Of a DNA stretch of 64,000 nucleotides, positions 28,070 to 37,330 are shown in pieces. This stretch comes from Sulfitobacter sp. SK011. Lineage in GTDB: Bacteria; Pseudomonadota; Alphaproteobacteria; Rhodobacterales; Rhodobacteraceae. Within the stretch, counting starts at the first letter, position 1. Each line of letters begins with the position of its first letter. Location of the stretch: the NCBI RefSeq assembly GCF_003352065.1, contig NZ_CP025803.1:4022001-4086000 (forward strand). Direction: 5' to 3'. A program made the translations under genes and the position numbers. Below the pieces are notes generated by a model that searched no databases, had not been told where the DNA came from, and worked only from the letters and a program-made list of their open reading frames with translations.

Positions 28070-29920
28070 ATGCGCTTTGAGGTGGATGGGCTCAGGTTCG
28101 ACACGATAAAACCCAGAATTTTCCAGATTGGTTTCAACAAATGTGGAACCCGATCTTTCTATGATTTTTTTGAGAGAAATGGCATCAAATCAGTGCACTT
28201 CAAACGTGGTGACCTGGCGCGCGGGATCAGTGAAAACGTCTCTTCCGGACAACCGCCTCTCAAGGGCTGGGACAAGTGGACGGCATATACCGACATGCAA
28301 TCTGTCAAAAAGACGGATGTGATCGAAGCCTGCACCTTTTATCGCTCCTTCGCCGCCTACTATCCGCGCTCCTATTTCATTCTGAACACGCGCAGCAAAG
28401 ACCGTTGGATCAAAAGCAGACTGAACCACGGAACAACCCAAAACTATGGTGAGCGATACCGGCAGGGCTTGGGATTGACCTCAATGGAGGAAACGGTCGA
28501 AGCATGGTCGGCCATGTGGGACAAACATCATGTCGAGGTCCCTGCATTCTTTAAAGAAACCGGGCAACATTTCATTGTCTACGACATAGAACAGGACGAA
28601 CCCGAAAAGTTGTCCAAATTCCTGACACCTGACTTTATCACCGAACCCTCTCTTTTTGGCCACGAGGGAAAAACAAGCGCCATCCCTGAAAAGGCAAAAC
28701 CGGACACACCGGTCCCCGGACATGACCGAAAGTTAACCGTCTCAACACCGTCAAAGAAGTCAGAACCATCGCCCAAAACAACTGGTTCAGACGCGCTTGG
28801 CGGGCGCTTTGTGCCACGAAACGATCTTGTTGGCTTTGATGAAACCGCGGCCCAACCACCATTTGAACATGTGCCCCCAAAGAAACCGGAGGAAGGTTGG
28901 ACGGGAAATCTCATCATCGCTTTGATGAAGGACGAAGGCCCATTCTTGCTGGAATGGATCGCCTATCATCGGGCGATCGGGTTTGATCATTTCCTGATTT
29001 TCACCAACGATTGTTCCGATGGAACGGACGAGATGCTCCAACAATTGGAAAAGCATGGCATCGTTACGCATGTGAACAACGACGACTGGTCGGGCAAGTC
29101 ACCACAATCGACAGCGTTGCAGGATGTGATGGTCAGGCCAGCAGTGTATGAAGCTGACTGGATCGTACATATTGATGCGGATGAGTTCATTAACATCCGA
29201 ACCGGGAACGGAACCTTTGACTGTCTCGTTAAGGCGTTGCCTGAAAATGTCACCAACATCGCTATGACACAGCGCATTTTTGGATCAGCGGGTTTAGAAG
29301 AATACTACGATCAACCAACCATCGCACAATTTGACAGATGTGCACCGTCCTATCTCCCCAAACCGTATACTGCCTGGGGGTTCAAAACCGCTACGCGCAA
29401 TATTGACGCCTATCAGTCCCTCAGCACACACCGGCCCGGCAGCCTTCCCAAAAAACTTCTAAATGAGGTTTTCTGGGTGAACGGATCAGGCCAGGATATT
29501 ACAAAGGAGCGGGCAAAGAGCGGATGGCGTTCCGATAAAAAGACTGTCGGATACGATTTGGTTCAACTTAATCACTATCCTCTGCGATCATTGCACGCAT
29601 TCCTGGTCAAACATGAAAGGATGGCTCCTGAGAAAAAGGAAAAAGGGGCCGAATACTGGGTACGAATGGATTGGAATTCTTGTCAGGACATCACCGCCCA
29701 AAGGAACCTACCTCGCTTCACGCGTGAGCTTGAGCAATTGATGAACGATCCGGACTTGGCACCACTTCATGAAATATCCGTCCAGAGGCAAAAACAAAGG
29801 ATCGCAGCGATCATAGCAACACCGGAAGCCATGGATTTGATCAGCCAAGTAAAAACCAAAACTCTCGATGATGTCTCCCGTGTTGCTGAAATTTTGGAGC
29901 GAGACTCTACGACGGAATAA
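28070..29920 (+). CDS. Sulfotransferase-glycosyltransferase fusion
   Basis: A 616-residue cytosolic protein in two parts. Residues about 10-190 resemble PAPS-dependent sulfotransferases: 'IFQIGFNKCGTRSFYDFFER' is the 5'-phosphosulfate loop, and 'YFILNTRSKDRWIKSRLNHG' the 3'-phosphate-binding region. A proline/lysine/serine-rich linker follows (about 200-270). Residues about 280-500 resemble family 2/92-type glycosyltransferases ('LIIALMKDEGPFLLEWIAYH', 'FDHFLIFTNDCSDGTDEML', 'DWIVHIDADEFI' with the metal-binding DxD). The pairing suggests one protein that adds and sulfates a sugar. It has GGAAAGG before the ATG and is divergent from the GT61-FkbM gene, so both may share regulatory DNA in the 294 bases between them. 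Confidence 0.8.
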   Translation: MRFEVDGLRFDTIKPRIFQIGFNKCGTRSFYDFFERNGIKSVHFKRGDLARGISENVSSGQPPLKGWDKWTAYTDMQSVKKTDVIEACTFYRSFAAYYPRSYFILNTRSKDRWIKSRLNHGTTQNYGERYRQGLGLTSMEETVEAWSAMWDKHHVEVPAFFKETGQHFIVYDIEQDEPEKLSKFLTPDFITEPSLFGHEGKTSAIPEKAKPDTPVPGHDRKLTVSTPSKKSEPSPKTTGSDALGGRFVPRNDLVGFDETAAQPPFEHVPPKKPEEGWTGNLIIALMKDEGPFLLEWIAYHRAIGFDHFLIFTNDCSDGTDEMLQQLEKHGIVTHVNNDDWSGKSPQSTALQDVMVRPAVYEADWIVHIDADEFINIRTGNGTFDCLVKALPENVTNIAMTQRIFGSAGLEEYYDQPTIAQFDRCAPSYLPKPYTAWGFKTATRNIDAYQSLSTHRPGSLPKKLLNEVFWVNGSGQDITKERAKSGWRSDKKTVGYDLVQLNHYPLRSLHAFLVKHERMAPEKKEKGAEYWVRMDWNSCQDITAQRNLPRFTRELEQLMNDPDLAPLHEISVQRQKQRIAAIIATPEAMDLISQVKTKTLDDVSRVAEILERDSTTE

Positions 29921-30223
29921 TTCTGGAGGATATCGGTTTGGCCCAACTCACCGAACCGCACTCATCCTCCGCTCGAACTTGGACCAGTCACGATTTGTGC
30001 CGCTGTGTTGCTAGTAATCGCGCAGCAGTCCAGCGTGGGTTTTGTAACGGCGACCTACTGATTAAAAGTTATTATGAGACGGATTCTTATAGTATAGCTT
30101 ACCTGAACATATCAGCTATTACCTCTTTGTAATATATAGTATAATTTACGTTCTTCACAATCATACTTGAACATAGAGCACCCTCCTTATACCTTCGATC
30201 TATGTGACTAGAAAGAGACTAGA
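29921..30223. other. AT-rich intergenic region before the integrase
   Basis: About 300 bases. A TATAAT box is at 30140-30145, about 80 bases before the integrase start, but the expected -35 position ('TATTAC') is poor. No tRNA, and no direct repeat that I could match as an attachment site. Confidence 0.4.
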
Positions 30224-31321
30224 ATGAAGACTCATCTCACCGATATGGCGATTAAGAAACTGACTCACCCGCCTCATGGTCAGGTGACCTATTGGGATCA
30301 AGCCACTCCAGGATTTGGCCTTCGATGCTCACCCAAGTGCAAGTCATTCGTGGTCATGTTCGGCGAAAAGAGGCGGCTCAAAACTCTTGGCCGATATCCG
30401 TCTCTGACCCTCCAGAACGCCAGACAGTCGGCTCGGCTGTTTTTGTCGGAAGCCTCATTTGGCAAACACCAGGATGTCACGATTACCTACGATCAGGCAG
30501 TTGCGCGCTTTCTGACGGATTGCGAAAGTCGGCTTCGTCCACTGACGGTACGAGAATATCGCCGTCACCTGAAATTCTTCGCTTTCGCGAAACACCTCGC
30601 TGATATTGAGCGGTCAGATATCTTTGCGAAATTGGAGGAACTGCGATCTACGCCAACCAATCAGAATTATGCTTTTACCGCCATGAAGGTGTTTCTAAAC
30701 TGGTGTGTGCGTAATCAATATTTGCCCCACAACCCAATTGGGGCGGAGAAGAAACCCGCTCGCCTGCGCTCGCGGGATCGGGTGCTCAATGATGATGAGC
30801 TTCGGGTGCTATACCGGCATGTTACGAAGAACCGGGATCTGTTCAATGATCTTGTGGCGCTGCTCATCTTGACCGGGCAGAGGAAAAGCGAAATTGGAAA
30901 TCTTCGATGGGATGAAATCGATCAGGGATGCCTTGTGCTCTCCGGGGACAGAACCAAGAACCATCGCGCTCACACGCTCCCCTTGCCAAAGACGGCTCTT
31001 CATTTCATCGAAACGCGCTCGGGTGTGGGTACATACGTGTTTCCAGGTAGGGATGCATCCCGTCCATTCAATGGATTTCGACGGGTAAAAAACAAGCTCG
31101 ACAAGGTACTTGGGATTGATCACTTCACCTTGCATGATCTCAGGCGAACATTTTCTTCAAACATGGCGCGTCTGGGTGTACCGATTCATGTGACTGAGAA
31201 AATGCTGAACCATCAAAGCGGATCGTTTGGTGGTGTGGCTGGGGTGTATAATAGGCATGGATACAGGGAAGAGATGCTGGCAGCCATGCAAGAGTACGAG
31301 AGTTTTCTGAATCGTCTGTGA
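30224..31321 (+). CDS. Tyrosine recombinase/integrase
   Basis: A 365-residue phage-type integrase. The N-terminus ('MAIKKLTHPPHGQVTYWDQ', 'PGFGLRCSPKCKSFVVMFGE') resembles the arm-binding part of P4-like integrases. A core-binding SAM-like region follows (about 85-180), then the catalytic domain. Catalytic residues visible: Arg in 'LILTGQRKSEIGNLRWDE', His-x-x-Arg in 'FTLHDLRRTFSSNMARLG', His in 'KMLNHQS' and Tyr in 'VAGVYNRHGYREEM'. It cuts and joins DNA at attachment sites to move an element in or out of the chromosome. It lies at the right edge of the AT-richer block with glycan-type genes and is likely the recombinase that brought it in. No excisionase was seen. Confidence 0.88.
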   Translation: MKTHLTDMAIKKLTHPPHGQVTYWDQATPGFGLRCSPKCKSFVVMFGEKRRLKTLGRYPSLTLQNARQSARLFLSEASFGKHQDVTITYDQAVARFLTDCESRLRPLTVREYRRHLKFFAFAKHLADIERSDIFAKLEELRSTPTNQNYAFTAMKVFLNWCVRNQYLPHNPIGAEKKPARLRSRDRVLNDDELRVLYRHVTKNRDLFNDLVALLILTGQRKSEIGNLRWDEIDQGCLVLSGDRTKNHRAHTLPLPKTALHFIETRSGVGTYVFPGRDASRPFNGFRRVKNKLDKVLGIDHFTLHDLRRTFSSNMARLGVPIHVTEKMLNHQSGSFGGVAGVYNRHGYREEMLAAMQEYESFLNRL

Positions 31322-31716
31322 GACCGCATGTGTTCAATTGAGCGCGCTGCTAACGAATCTACCATACTAGTTTGCCAACGATCGCGGGCTCAGCAGTTTC
31401 TGCTACCACAAGTCGATTGTCTTTGTGGCGATCAGGTGTACGTCGTTCATGTACCCTGATGATTCATCAAATACCTGAATATAGTTTTGCGGATCCCGCA
31501 AAGATAACCCGCGCGGGTAACAACGTGTAGTTCATCTGCGACCGCTCCAACAAGAGATGCGGTTCACTATCGCTCACACTTTCGCATCCATATTCCTTAC
31601 CAAACCAACGCAATACTCCAATAATCTCGAAATTTGAGGCAGTTTTGAAATTACAGTATTATCCCAGAACTTTTCGTCTTATCACCCCTGTGACCACTTC
31701 CCGGATGATCACCTGC
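31322..31716. other. Intergenic region with tandem palindromes
   Basis: About 395 bases between the integrase and the GntR operon, without a supported gene. The only structures seen are two adjacent palindromes at 31487-31518, listed separately. Confidence 0.4.
31487..31518. promoter_or_regulatory. Two adjacent palindromes upstream of GntR gene
   Basis: TTGCGG-ATC-CCGCAA at 31487-31501 and the perfect 12-base ACCCGCGCGGGT at 31507-31518, five bases apart. They lie about 200 bases before the GntR-SDR operon. They may be operator sites for the GntR protein, or hairpins ending transcripts from the integrase side. Confidence 0.4.
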
Positions 31717-32364
31717 ATGTCCCAAGACAACGACATCTATGAAACGCTGCACTATGGGCTGATCACCAACAGATACGCCCATGGGACAAAGCTGCGCGCC
31801 GAACAGCTGCGCGTCGATCTTGGGTGTTCTGCCAGCACAGTGCGCGAGGTTCTGTTTCGTCTTTCCACAGTTGGCCTTGTCACTTTTCAGGAACAGCGTG
31901 GGTTTCGGGTGCCGGAACGATCCGCCCCGCTTTTGGCGGAACTCACCCATCTGCGTGTTCTGCTCGAAGGTGAAGGGGCCATACTGTCCATGCAATTTGG
32001 CGGCGTCGCCTGGGAGGCGCGCCTGACAGCGGCACATCATCAGCTCAGCCATATCGATTGCCGCATCCACGCCAGCAAGGATCCATCGGATCTGGTTGAT
32101 CTGTGGACCCGCGCGGAATGGGAATTTCACGAGACACTGATCTCTGCCTGCGGTTCTGACACGCTGATATCCATGCATGCGCAGGTCTATGCGCGGTTCA
32201 GGCAACAGGTCATGCTTGCAGACCTCAGCTTTGAATTTATCACCGACAACATCCGCCATCATCAACAGATATTGCAGGCTGCATTGTCAGGGGATGCCGC
32301 CGCAACACGGGGCAAAATCGCGGACCATCTGGCCCGCCATGCGAAAGGGGCGACAGCGGCATGA
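31717..32364 (+). CDS. GntR family regulator, FCD type
   Basis: A protein of about 215 residues with an N-terminal winged helix ('YETLHYGLITNRYAHGTKLR', 'LGCSASTVREVLFRLSTVGL', 'FQEQRGFRVPE') and an all-helical FCD-like effector domain (about 75-205, with Asp/His residues such as 'EWEFHETLISACGSD' and 'DNIRHHQQILQAAL' that normally hold a metal). Such proteins repress sugar-acid or amino-acid breakdown genes until the substrate binds. The start is uncertain: ATG at 31717 gives a normal length, ATG at 31705 and a TTG at 31645 with GAGG upstream are alternatives. The stop overlaps the SDR gene (ATGA), so it is co-transcribed with the operon it probably controls. Confidence 0.82.
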   Translation: MSQDNDIYETLHYGLITNRYAHGTKLRAEQLRVDLGCSASTVREVLFRLSTVGLVTFQEQRGFRVPERSAPLLAELTHLRVLLEGEGAILSMQFGGVAWEARLTAAHHQLSHIDCRIHASKDPSDLVDLWTRAEWEFHETLISACGSDTLISMHAQVYARFRQQVMLADLSFEFITDNIRHHQQILQAALSGDAAATRGKIADHLARHAKGATAA

Positions 32365-33107
32365 CGTCAGGACGATTAAGCGGAAAACGCGTTCTGGTGA
32401 CGGCTGCGGGGCAGGGCATTGGCCGTGCAAGCGCGTTGGCCATGGCCGCCGAAGGGGCACAGGTTTTCGCCACGGATGTCAACATGGATGCGCTCAGCAC
32501 ACTGGAAGGGGTCGACACCTTTGCCCTTGATGTCTGCTGTGATGACAGCGTGGCGCAGGGGGTGGCCCGCGCAGACCCGGACGTGCTTTTTAACTGCGCC
32601 GGCTTTGTGCATCACGGCACTGTTCTTGATGCGACGGACGCCGATTGGGACTTTGCCCTTGATCTGAACCTGGGCTCCATGCTGCGCACCATCCGCGCGG
32701 CATTGCCCGGCATGCTGCGCCGTGGGACAGGGTCAATCATCAACATGTCATCCGCCGCGTCATCCATCATTGGCGCACCCAACAGGTTCATCTATGGCAC
32801 CACCAAGGCGGCGGTGATCGGGCTGACCAAATCGGTCGCGGTTGATTACGTCCACAAAGGCATCAGGTGCAACTGCATCTGCCCCGGCACGGTTGATTCA
32901 CCAAGCTGGCAAGACCGGGTTGACGCCCTGGGCAAAGAGTTGGGCAGCAAGGACGCTGCCCTGAAACAATTTGTGGCACGTCAGCCGATGGGCCGCGTCG
33001 CCTCAGCAGAAGAAATCGCAGCGCTGGTCGTTTATCTTGCCAGCGACGAAAGCGCCTTTACCACTGGGCATCCACATATCATTGACGGAGGTTGGTCAGG
33101 CCAATGA
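32361..33107 (+). CDS. SDR dehydrogenase, 2-keto-3-deoxy sugar acid type
   Basis: A 248-residue short-chain dehydrogenase. NAD-binding '[20 protein letters not shown]' and Asp ('VFATDVNMD', which favours NAD), '[13 protein letters not shown]', catalytic Ser in '[11 protein letters not shown]' and Tyr-x-x-x-Lys in '[16 protein letters not shown]'. The sequence type is that of 2-keto-3-deoxy-L-fuconate or L-rhamnonate 4-dehydrogenases, which oxidise a 3-deoxy-2-keto sugar acid to the 2,4-diketo form. This fits the next two genes: an IlvD/Edd dehydratase that would make the substrate and an FAH-family hydrolase that would cleave the product to pyruvate and lactate. It overlaps both neighbours by four bases. 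Which sugar is used is not certain. Confidence 0.8.
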   Translation: MTSGRLSGKRVLVTAAGQGIGRASALAMAAEGAQVFATDVNMDALSTLEGVDTFALDVCCDDSVAQGVARADPDVLFNCAGFVHHGTVLDATDADWDFALDLNLGSMLRTIRAALPGMLRRGTGSIINMSSAASSIIGAPNRFIYGTTKAAVIGLTKSVAVDYVHKGIRCNCICPGTVDSPSWQDRVDALGKELGSKDAALKQFVARQPMGRVASAEEIAALVVYLASDESAFTTGHPHIIDGGWSGQ

Positions 33108-34921
33108 ACGACAAGAGCACATCCAGAAAACGGATCCAGATCGAAGACCTGCGCTCGCGCAAATGGTTCATGAACCCCGATAACCCCGAAATGACCGCGC
33201 TCTATCTTGAGCGCTATCTGAACTATGGGTTAACGCGCGGCGAATTGCAGTCGGGCAAGCCAATCATTGGCATCGCTCAAACGGGCAGCGACCTGTCCCC
33301 GTGTAACCGTCATCACCTTGAACTGACCAAGCGCGTGCGTGACGGCATCATCGCGGCGGGCGGCACCTGTATCGAAGTGCCTGTGCATCCCATTCAGGAA
33401 ACCGGTAAACGCCCCACTGCGATGCTGGACCGAAACCTTGCCTATCTGTCACTGGTTGAGACGTTGTTCGGCTATCCTCTGGACGGTGTCGTGCTGAACA
33501 TCGGCTGTGACAAGACAACCCCGGCCCTGTTGATGGCCGCAGCAACGGTGAATATTCCCGCCATCGCCCTGTCGGTTGGTCCGATGCTGAACGGTTGGTT
33601 CCGTGGCGAACGCACCGGGTCCGGCACCATCGTCTGGAAAGCCCGCGAAATGCTGGCTGCGGGCGAAATTGACGACGACGGGTTTATGGAGCTGGTCGCA
33701 TCCTCGGCACCTTCGGTTGGCTATTGCAACACCATGGGCACCGCAACCACGATGAATTCGCTGGCCGAGGCCCTGGGCATGCAATTGCCCGGCTCTGCGG
33801 CAATTCCCGCCCCTTACCGTGAACGTGGGCAGATCAGCTATGAAACCGGCAAACGCATTGTCGATATGGTGTGGGAGGACCTGCGCCCCACCGACATCAT
33901 GACCCGGGAAGCGTTTGAAAACGCCATCGTGATCAACTCTGCGATCGGCGGGTCCACCAATGCCCCGATCCATCTGAACGGCATTGCCCGGCACCTTGGT
34001 GTGCCGCTTGATAATGACGACTGGCAAAAGATTGGCCATGACGTGCCGCTACTGGTGAACCTGCAGCCCGCTGGGGAATACCTGGGCGAGGATTACCAAC
34101 ACGCAGGCGGCGTGCCCGCGGTCGTGGGCGAATTGATCGCCGCCGGATTGCTGCCACATCCGGGTGCCATGACGGCAAACGGTCAGACCATGGGCGACAA
34201 TTGTGCCGATAAACGGTCCGAGGACACCAAGGTGATCAAACCGGTTTCCGACCCGCTGAAAACGCAGGCCGGGTTCATCAACCTCACGGGCAATCTCTTT
34301 GACAGCGCGATCATGAAAACCTCTGTCATTTCGCCCAACTTCCGCCAGGCGTATCTATCGAACCCCGATGATCCCAATGCTTTTGAAGGGCGCGCAATCG
34401 TGTTTGATGGGCCAGAGGATTTTCATCACCGCATTGATGATCCTGCCGAAAAGATCGACGCAAAGTGCATCTTGTTCATGCGCGGTGCGGGGCCAAAGGG
34501 ATATCCCGGCGGTGCCGAGGTGGTGAACATGCGCCCCCCTGCCTATCTTTTGAAACAGGGGGTCGAGGCGCTGCCTTGCATCGGGGACGGGCGGCAATCG
34601 GGCACCTCAGGCAGCCCTTCAATCCTGAACGCGTCACCTGAGGCGGCGGATGGCGGCGGGCTGGCGCTTTTGCAAACCGGCGACATGGTGCGCATCGATC
34701 TGAACACCTGCACCGCTGACATGCTGGTGCCGCTTGATGAACTCGCGACCCGCGCCCGTGATCTGGCAGCCGCTGGTGGCTATGGCGTTCCAGATAACCA
34801 ATCGCCCTGGCAGATGCTGTTTCGCGAAAAGGTCGGGCGGTTTGATCAGGGGATGACCCTTGAAGGTGCCGACCAATTCCAGGACATTGCACGCAAACAC
34901 ATGCCGCGCGACAATCACTGA
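33104..34921 (+). CDS. IlvD/Edd-family sugar acid dehydratase
   Basis: A 605-residue enzyme. Three cysteines expected to hold the [2Fe-2S] cluster are visible: '[12 protein letters not shown]', '[14 protein letters not shown]' and '[14 protein letters not shown]'. Other family segments: '[20 protein letters not shown]', '[20 protein letters not shown]' (catalytic Ser region). The 'F.GERTGSGT' and '[11 protein letters not shown]' forms are those of the sugar-acid branch (arabonate, xylonate, fuconate, galactarate dehydratases) rather than true IlvD. It would remove water from an aldonate to give 2-keto-3-deoxy acid, which the SDR and FAH enzymes then handle. The start MNDKSTS at 33104 overlaps the SDR stop (ATGA). 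Confidence 0.88.
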   Translation: MNDKSTSRKRIQIEDLRSRKWFMNPDNPEMTALYLERYLNYGLTRGELQSGKPIIGIAQTGSDLSPCNRHHLELTKRVRDGIIAAGGTCIEVPVHPIQETGKRPTAMLDRNLAYLSLVETLFGYPLDGVVLNIGCDKTTPALLMAAATVNIPAIALSVGPMLNGWFRGERTGSGTIVWKAREMLAAGEIDDDGFMELVASSAPSVGYCNTMGTATTMNSLAEALGMQLPGSAAIPAPYRERGQISYETGKRIVDMVWEDLRPTDIMTREAFENAIVINSAIGGSTNAPIHLNGIARHLGVPLDNDDWQKIGHDVPLLVNLQPAGEYLGEDYQHAGGVPAVVGELIAAGLLPHPGAMTANGQTMGDNCADKRSEDTKVIKPVSDPLKTQAGFINLTGNLFDSAIMKTSVISPNFRQAYLSNPDDPNAFEGRAIVFDGPEDFHHRIDDPAEKIDAKCILFMRGAGPKGYPGGAEVVNMRPPAYLLKQGVEALPCIGDGRQSGTSGSPSILNASPEAADGGGLALLQTGDMVRIDLNTCTADMLVPLDELATRARDLAAAGGYGVPDNQSPWQMLFREKVGRFDQGMTLEGADQFQDIARKHMPRDNH

Positions 34922-34942
34922 ATTACAAAAAGGAAAGCCCAA

Positions 34943-35788
34943 ATGAAACTTGTACGTTTTGGAGAAATGGGCGCGGAAAAGCCCGGACTGATGGACGGCG
35001 ATACCCTGCGTGATCTGTCCGGTCATCTGGATGACATCACCGGCGCGACCTTGAATGATACCACGCTAAAACGCCTTCGCGCGATTGACCCTGCAACATT
35101 GCCCGCGGTCACTGGCAATCCCCGCATCGGGGCTTGTGTTGGCAACATCGGCAAATTCCTGTGCATTGGTCTGAACTATTCCGATCATGCCGCTGAAATG
35201 GGGATGGAAATACCCAAGCATCCTATCCTGTTCATCAAGGCGAACTCCGCCATCGTCGGTCCCAATGACGATGTGGTCATCCCGCGCGGCGCAACCCAGG
35301 CCGATTGGGAGGTTGAACTGGGTGTCGTGATCGGTGCCACCGCAAAATACGTCAGCGCCGTAAACGCGCTGGATTATGTGGCAGGATACTGTGTGATCAA
35401 TGACGTCACCGAACGTCATTTTCAGGCGCATCTGAGTGGGCAATGGACCAAGGGAAAATCGTGCGACACCTTTGGCCCCACAGGCCCCTGGCTTGTCACC
35501 CGCGATGAAATCCCTGACCCACAAAACCTGGCCATGTCATTGGATGTAAACGGCAAACGGATGCAGACCGGGAACACCGCAACGATGATTTTCAGCGTGG
35601 CGGAAATCATCGAACACCTCAGCGGGCTGATGACCCTGCATCCCGGTGACGTGATCAGCACAGGCACCCCACCGGGTATTGGCAGTGGCATGAAGCCGGA
35701 ACCGGTTTTCCTGAACGTCGGTGACGTGATGGAACTGTCGATTGAGGGGCTGGGCCAGCAACGGCAAAAGGTCAGACAAGACGCCTGA
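34943..35788 (+). CDS. FAH-family 2,4-diketo-3-deoxy acid hydrolase
   Basis: A 281-residue hydrolase of the fumarylacetoacetate hydrolase family. 'CIGLNYSDHAAEMGMEIPKH', 'PILFIKANSAIVGPNDDVVI', 'VELGVVIGATAKYVS' and 'YCVINDVTERHFQ' contain the metal-binding acidic residues; 'GDVISTGTPPGIGSGMKP' is the usual C-terminal signature. In L-fucose and L-rhamnose routes of this type, such enzymes cleave the 2,4-diketo-3-deoxy acid to pyruvate and L-lactate, completing the pathway. It follows the dehydratase by 21 bases, with AAAGGAAAG before its ATG. It converges with the iorB gene six bases away. Confidence 0.85.
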   Translation: MKLVRFGEMGAEKPGLMDGDTLRDLSGHLDDITGATLNDTTLKRLRAIDPATLPAVTGNPRIGACVGNIGKFLCIGLNYSDHAAEMGMEIPKHPILFIKANSAIVGPNDDVVIPRGATQADWEVELGVVIGATAKYVSAVNALDYVAGYCVINDVTERHFQAHLSGQWTKGKSCDTFGPTGPWLVTRDEIPDPQNLAMSLDVNGKRMQTGNTATMIFSVAEIIEHLSGLMTLHPGDVISTGTPPGIGSGMKPEPVFLNVGDVMELSIEGLGQQRQKVRQDA

Positions 35789-35794
35789 AGGGAT

Positions 35795-37330
35795 TTAGGC
35801 AAAGCTGCGCACGGTCTCGATTGCGCCGGCCAGCGCCTTGCCGTCCGGGTCTTGCAACGCGGCTTTGACCAACCGGTCCACCCAATCGGCAGCGTCGCTG
35901 CGGCCCTTCAACAGGTCAGCGGCATTCATCACGCTGTCAAACTTTGACAACCCCCGTGCATGGGTGTCCGAATACCCTTTGACCAGCCGCCGACATTTCA
36001 GCAGCTCAACACTCAGCGCATAATCACGCTCAAGCGGTGCCAGACTTCGGCTTAACCACGCCTCCAAATGCGCCAGTTCCACCGCATGACGGCGCGTGCG
36101 CAACCGATAGCCCTTGAGGCCGCCCACCACATGCAAACTCAAAAACGCAGGCAAGGTATCTGTGCGCAACCGCCTGCCTTTGCCAAACCACCGATCCAAT
36201 TGGGCCATCCGCTTTGGGTTTGCCTCAACACGTGCACCCATTTTAGCGGGCAACATGCCGGCAATTTCCTCGGCACGGGGATGGAAATATTCAGTGAGTT
36301 GGACCAGCTGATCCTCCTGCGCGCCCATTTCCTTTTTGATCCGCTCAAACCGCGGCCCGCGTGTTTTCAGATCTGCCACCCGGATGATGTCGTCATAGGC
36401 CATCGCATTGGCGATATATTTCGCCGCTGTCGCGGACAGCGTCCATTCCCGCGCTGCATCGTCACGCGCAAGGATGCTGTCCAGGCGGTCCAGATAGGCG
36501 GCCCCATATGCGCCATCCTGAAAATCGACCACCTTGTGCAATCCTGCTTTTACCATTGCCTGCACCGGACCCGGCATTGCCTCTGCCCGCTTCAGCAGTT
36601 GCTGCCATTCCTGCATCTGACGCGCAGGCCCTTTGAGGGCAGGCAGGGCTGATTTTGCGACCTGATCCGCCGGGGCCACCCCCCGCTCTGCCGCGTCGAA
36701 CCCAACCGCAAACGCCCTGAGCGACGCGTCAATGCCTTTGCCCCCGGCGCGGATCGCATCCTCAAACGCGGCGCGTGCAAAAGGCAAGGCACCCGACCCG
36801 GCCAATGCCCCGAACAAAGACGCGGAAATCACCGACCCCTGATCAACAGCGAGCCTGTCCATATCTGCCAAAATCAGTCTCTGTGAGGCGATTTCGGCGG
36901 CGGCGCGTACCTCTTCTGCATCCGCAATTCCGTCACCCGGTGCCGATTTTTCTGACACGGCCAGCGCCCGGTGCGTCGACCCGATCAACGTGGTCCGGTC
37001 CGGCGTGACAAACCCGCGCATCACGGCGCGACCGACCTCCATCATCTCGGCCGCGATCAGGATATCCACATCACCCGCGGACGGGGCCAGTGCAAAGACC
37101 GGTTGCTGATCACTCGCCGGCGTCATCTCAAGATAATAGATCGTCGCGCCCGTGCGTTGCGCAACCCCTGCCACTGATGTCGCCTGCACCGCATAGCCCT
37201 GCGCCCGCGCCAGCGCTTCAATCCACCCGGTCAGCACGCCACCGCCCTGCCCGCCAACGGCCATCACCGCCAGCTTGATGATCTGGCCCACCCGTGCATC
37301 CGGTGTTTTTTGGGAAAGCGCCACATTCAC
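35795..37330 (-). CDS. iorB: Indolepyruvate:ferredoxin oxidoreductase, beta subunit
   Basis: A 511-residue subunit. The N-terminal half is the gamma-type 2-oxoacid:ferredoxin oxidoreductase domain ('IIKLAVMAVGGQGGGVLTGW', 'VAGVAQRTGATIYYLEM', 'DILIAAEMMEVGRAVMRGFV'). The C-terminal half is the DUF6537-like extension found in many proteobacterial IorB-type proteins ('FHPRAEEIAGMLPAKMG', 'YRLRTRRHAVELAHLEAWL'). With IorA it converts an aryl-pyruvate (indolepyruvate, phenylpyruvate or hydroxyphenylpyruvate) to the aryl-acetyl-CoA, passing electrons to ferredoxin. The GTG start at 37330 overlaps the IorA stop as GTGA; the longer frame to 37417 would run into IorA. It is the last gene of the cyclase-oxidoreductase-MarR-iorA-iorB operon. 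Confidence 0.87.
   Translation of the reverse strand: MNVALSQKTPDARVGQIIKLAVMAVGGQGGGVLTGWIEALARAQGYAVQATSVAGVAQRTGATIYYLEMTPASDQQPVFALAPSAGDVDILIAAEMMEVGRAVMRGFVTPDRTTLIGSTHRALAVSEKSAPGDGIADAEEVRAAAEIASQRLILADMDRLAVDQGSVISASLFGALAGSGALPFARAAFEDAIRAGGKGIDASLRAFAVGFDAAERGVAPADQVAKSALPALKGPARQMQEWQQLLKRAEAMPGPVQAMVKAGLHKVVDFQDGAYGAAYLDRLDSILARDDAAREWTLSATAAKYIANAMAYDDIIRVADLKTRGPRFERIKKEMGAQEDQLVQLTEYFHPRAEEIAGMLPAKMGARVEANPKRMAQLDRWFGKGRRLRTDTLPAFLSLHVVGGLKGYRLRTRRHAVELAHLEAWLSRSLAPLERDYALSVELLKCRRLVKGYSDTHARGLSKFDSVMNAADLLKGRSDAADWVDRLVKAALQDPDGKALAGAIETVRSFA

Noticed and set aside
30010-30022. CTAGTAATCGCG, identical to a short part of 16S rRNA
   Set aside because: Only about 12 bases match and the flanking sequence does not continue as rRNA; chance match.
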